Assembly (NCBI GenBank): GCA_946055365.1
Contig: CAMGFM010000073.1
Location: 1 to 6,657, forward strand
Source of the DNA: an uncultured Prevotella sp.
GTDB lineage: Bacteria > Bacteroidota > Bacteroidia > Bacteroidales > Bacteroidaceae
Length of the DNA: 6,657 nucleotides
Direction of reading: 5' to 3'
Made by a program: the position numbers and the translations under genes. Positions 5,755-6,657 of the stretch are shown here, piece by piece. Positions within the stretch are counted from its first letter, which is position 1. Each line of letters begins with the position of its first letter. The notes under the pieces are model-generated. The model was not told the DNA's origin, searched no databases, and worked only from the letters and a program-made list of their open reading frames with translations.

Positions 5755-6378
5755 ATGAAAACACTTATCTATGCCCTTATGCGCGCCCTTGGAGCCGTGG
5801 CCGTGGGAATGTTACTGGTGAAATACAGAATGTTGACCGTCACTTGGCTCACCATAGCCGTGGGACTGGTGTTTCTCGTAAGCGGCATCTGCTCGTGCCT
5901 GTCTTGGTTTTTCGCAAGAAAAAGGGGCGCGGGGGAGCCATCAGAGCCTTCTCCCGCGGGCGCAAGGCAAAGGGTGAGGCTCGTGCCTTACTTTCCCATA
6001 GTGGGCGTGGGCAGCGGCGCGCTGGGAGTGATACTCTCGGTCATGCCCGACACGTTTGCCGCATATCTCGTGACACTGCTCTCGGTGCTGGTAATAGCGG
6101 GCTGCACGACGCAACTCTACAGGATAGCCCTGGCAACACGCGTGGCACGCATAGGAATGTTTCACTGGATACTGCCATTGGTGATATTGGCGGCAGGCAC
6201 ACTGACACTTCTCAAGCCGTCACTTATGACCGACCCGCTACACGTGCTGGGTTGGACAATCATGGCATACGGCGTGTATGACGCAATTCTCTCCATCAGG
6301 CTCTACGGCATCGCACGCGCACTAAGCAAAAAAGACTCTACGCCCGTGGCGACTGACACAGACGAGTCGTTTGGGTGA
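5755..6378 (+). CDS. HdeD/DUF308-like six-helix membrane protein
   Basis: A 207-residue inner-membrane protein with hydrophobic segments at about 4-22, 30-53, 78-96, 101-120, 134-153 and 162-184, arranged as three helix pairs. A basic and proline/glycine-rich loop (54-76) follows helix 2, and a short polar tail (191-207) ends the protein. Size, helix pairing and G/A-rich helices with short turns match the DUF308/HdeD family, whose E. coli member is linked to acid stress; the biochemical role of the family is not settled. The positive residues in the 54-76 loop (ARKRG, ARQRVR) and at 185-193 suggest a cytosolic location for those segments. The start at ATG 5755 places the first helix at the N-terminus, as in the family. 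An 85-base gap separates it from the previous gene, so it could be the last gene of the operon or separately expressed. A 5-bp inverted repeat (TTATC-AACAA-GATAA, 5729-5743) lies just upstream and may be chance. Confidence 0.75.
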   Translation: MKTLIYALMRALGAVAVGMLLVKYRMLTVTWLTIAVGLVFLVSGICSCLSWFFARKRGAGEPSEPSPAGARQRVRLVPYFPIVGVGSGALGVILSVMPDTFAAYLVTLLSVLVIAGCTTQLYRIALATRVARIGMFHWILPLVILAAGTLTLLKPSLMTDPLHVLGWTIMAYGVYDAILSIRLYGIARALSKKDSTPVATDTDESFG

Positions 6379-6436
6379 CACCAGACAACGGCAAATGCCG
6401 CAGATGACATGCGAAGACAGCCTAAATAACGTGAGT

Positions 6437-6473
6437 TTGACGAATAGAAACTATCATGAATTCTATTTGTCAG
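6437..6473 (+). terminator. 12-bp hairpin after the HdeD-like gene, possible terminator
   Basis: TGACGAATAGAA (6438-6449) pairs with TTCTATTTGTCA (6461-6472) with one G-U wobble, around an 11-base loop; a U-G pair can extend it by one. It lies about 60 bases after the last stop codon and is the first strong structure there, so it may end the operon. No T-tract follows directly (GTTACATGG), which lowers confidence in a classical terminator. Confidence 0.4.
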
Positions 6474-6502
6474 TTACATGGCTTGGATGTTATCATGCGC
6501 CA

Positions 6503-6580
6503 TGAATGACCTTGGTTTTCTATCTTTTTACGTCCTGAATAACCTTGAGTACTATCTTCACGCCCTGAAAGGGCAACCTG
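6503..6580 (+). repeat. Degenerate tandem repeats, about 30-33 bases
   Basis: TGAATGACCTTG (6503-6514) recurs as TGAATAACCTTG (6536-6547) and more loosely as TGAAAGGGCAACCTG (6566-6580). The bases between also match: CTATCTT plus ACGTCCTGAA in the first interval and CTATCTT plus ACGCCCTGAA in the second. This looks like a decayed tandem array leading into the 17-base repeats that follow. No gene is seen between 6379 and 6657. Confidence 0.5.
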
Positions 6581-6653
6581 CACATAGCCCAGGGCAGAGC
6601 GAAGCGACACCCTGGGTAAACATGAGGAGTGATGTTACGCCCTGAAAGGGCAA
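6560..6653 (+). repeat. Two 17-base direct repeats flanking a CCCAGGG/CCCTGGG hairpin
   Basis: ACGCCCTGAAAGGGCAA occurs identically at 6560-6576 and 6637-6653, start to start 77 bases. Each copy contains the small palindrome GCCCT-GAA-AGGGC. Between them CCCAGGG (6588-6594) pairs with CCCTGGG (6610-6616) around a 15-base loop. The composition resembles interspersed palindromic repeats I associate with Bacteroidetes genomes and possibly with REP-type elements; that link is from memory. The array probably continues beyond the right edge, because the second copy runs almost to the end of the window. Confidence 0.6.
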
Positions 6654-6657
6654 AAGC

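Overview
The window (about 6.7 kb) reads as a one-directional accessory gene cluster from a Bacteroidales-type bacterium, most likely in or near Prevotellaceae. Reasons: no gene has a Shine-Dalgarno site, and starts are instead preceded by short A/T-rich stretches; codon use is rich in GGC, AAC and GAC; and the repeats in the last 150 bases look like interspersed repeats I associate with that group. The taxonomic call is inference, because there is no rRNA or marker gene here.

Layout, all on the + strand. Bases 1-108 may hold the end of an upstream gene. Then come six genes: (1) 109-879, a helical N-terminal region followed by five MORN repeats of exactly 23 residues; (2) 921-1658, a divergent GrpE-like nucleotide exchange factor; (3) 1857-3398, a short Hsp70 with a complete ATPase active site but a replaced interdomain linker and almost no helical lid; (4) 3552-4235, a zinc-finger (LIM-like) protein joined to a DA1-type HExxH peptidase domain; (5) 4272-5669, a membrane protein with a helical N-terminus, a PKTTTRP-type repeat linker, four or five membrane segments and a beta-rich C-terminal domain; (6) 5755-6378, a six-helix membrane protein of the HdeD/DUF308 type.

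The gaps are structured. Between the GrpE-like and Hsp70 genes lie four copies of a 22-base tandem repeat, each holding AAAG-N5-CTTT, followed by a small hairpin and a possible 12-codon leader ORF that ends in an ATGA overlap with the Hsp70 start. Between the Hsp70 and DA1-like genes are three consecutive perfect hairpins, the first with a 13-bp stem. After the last gene are a further hairpin, degenerate tandem repeats and two copies of a 17-base repeat flanking another hairpin.

Working model (inference): genes 1-3 form a dedicated Hsp70 module with its own exchange factor but no recognisable J-protein in the window. The DA1-like peptidase and the two membrane proteins may be clients, effectors or a membrane-stress branch of the same system. 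The combination of a nearly lidless Hsp70, its own GrpE-like partner, a MORN protein and a DA1-like LIM-peptidase is the most unusual aspect of the window.
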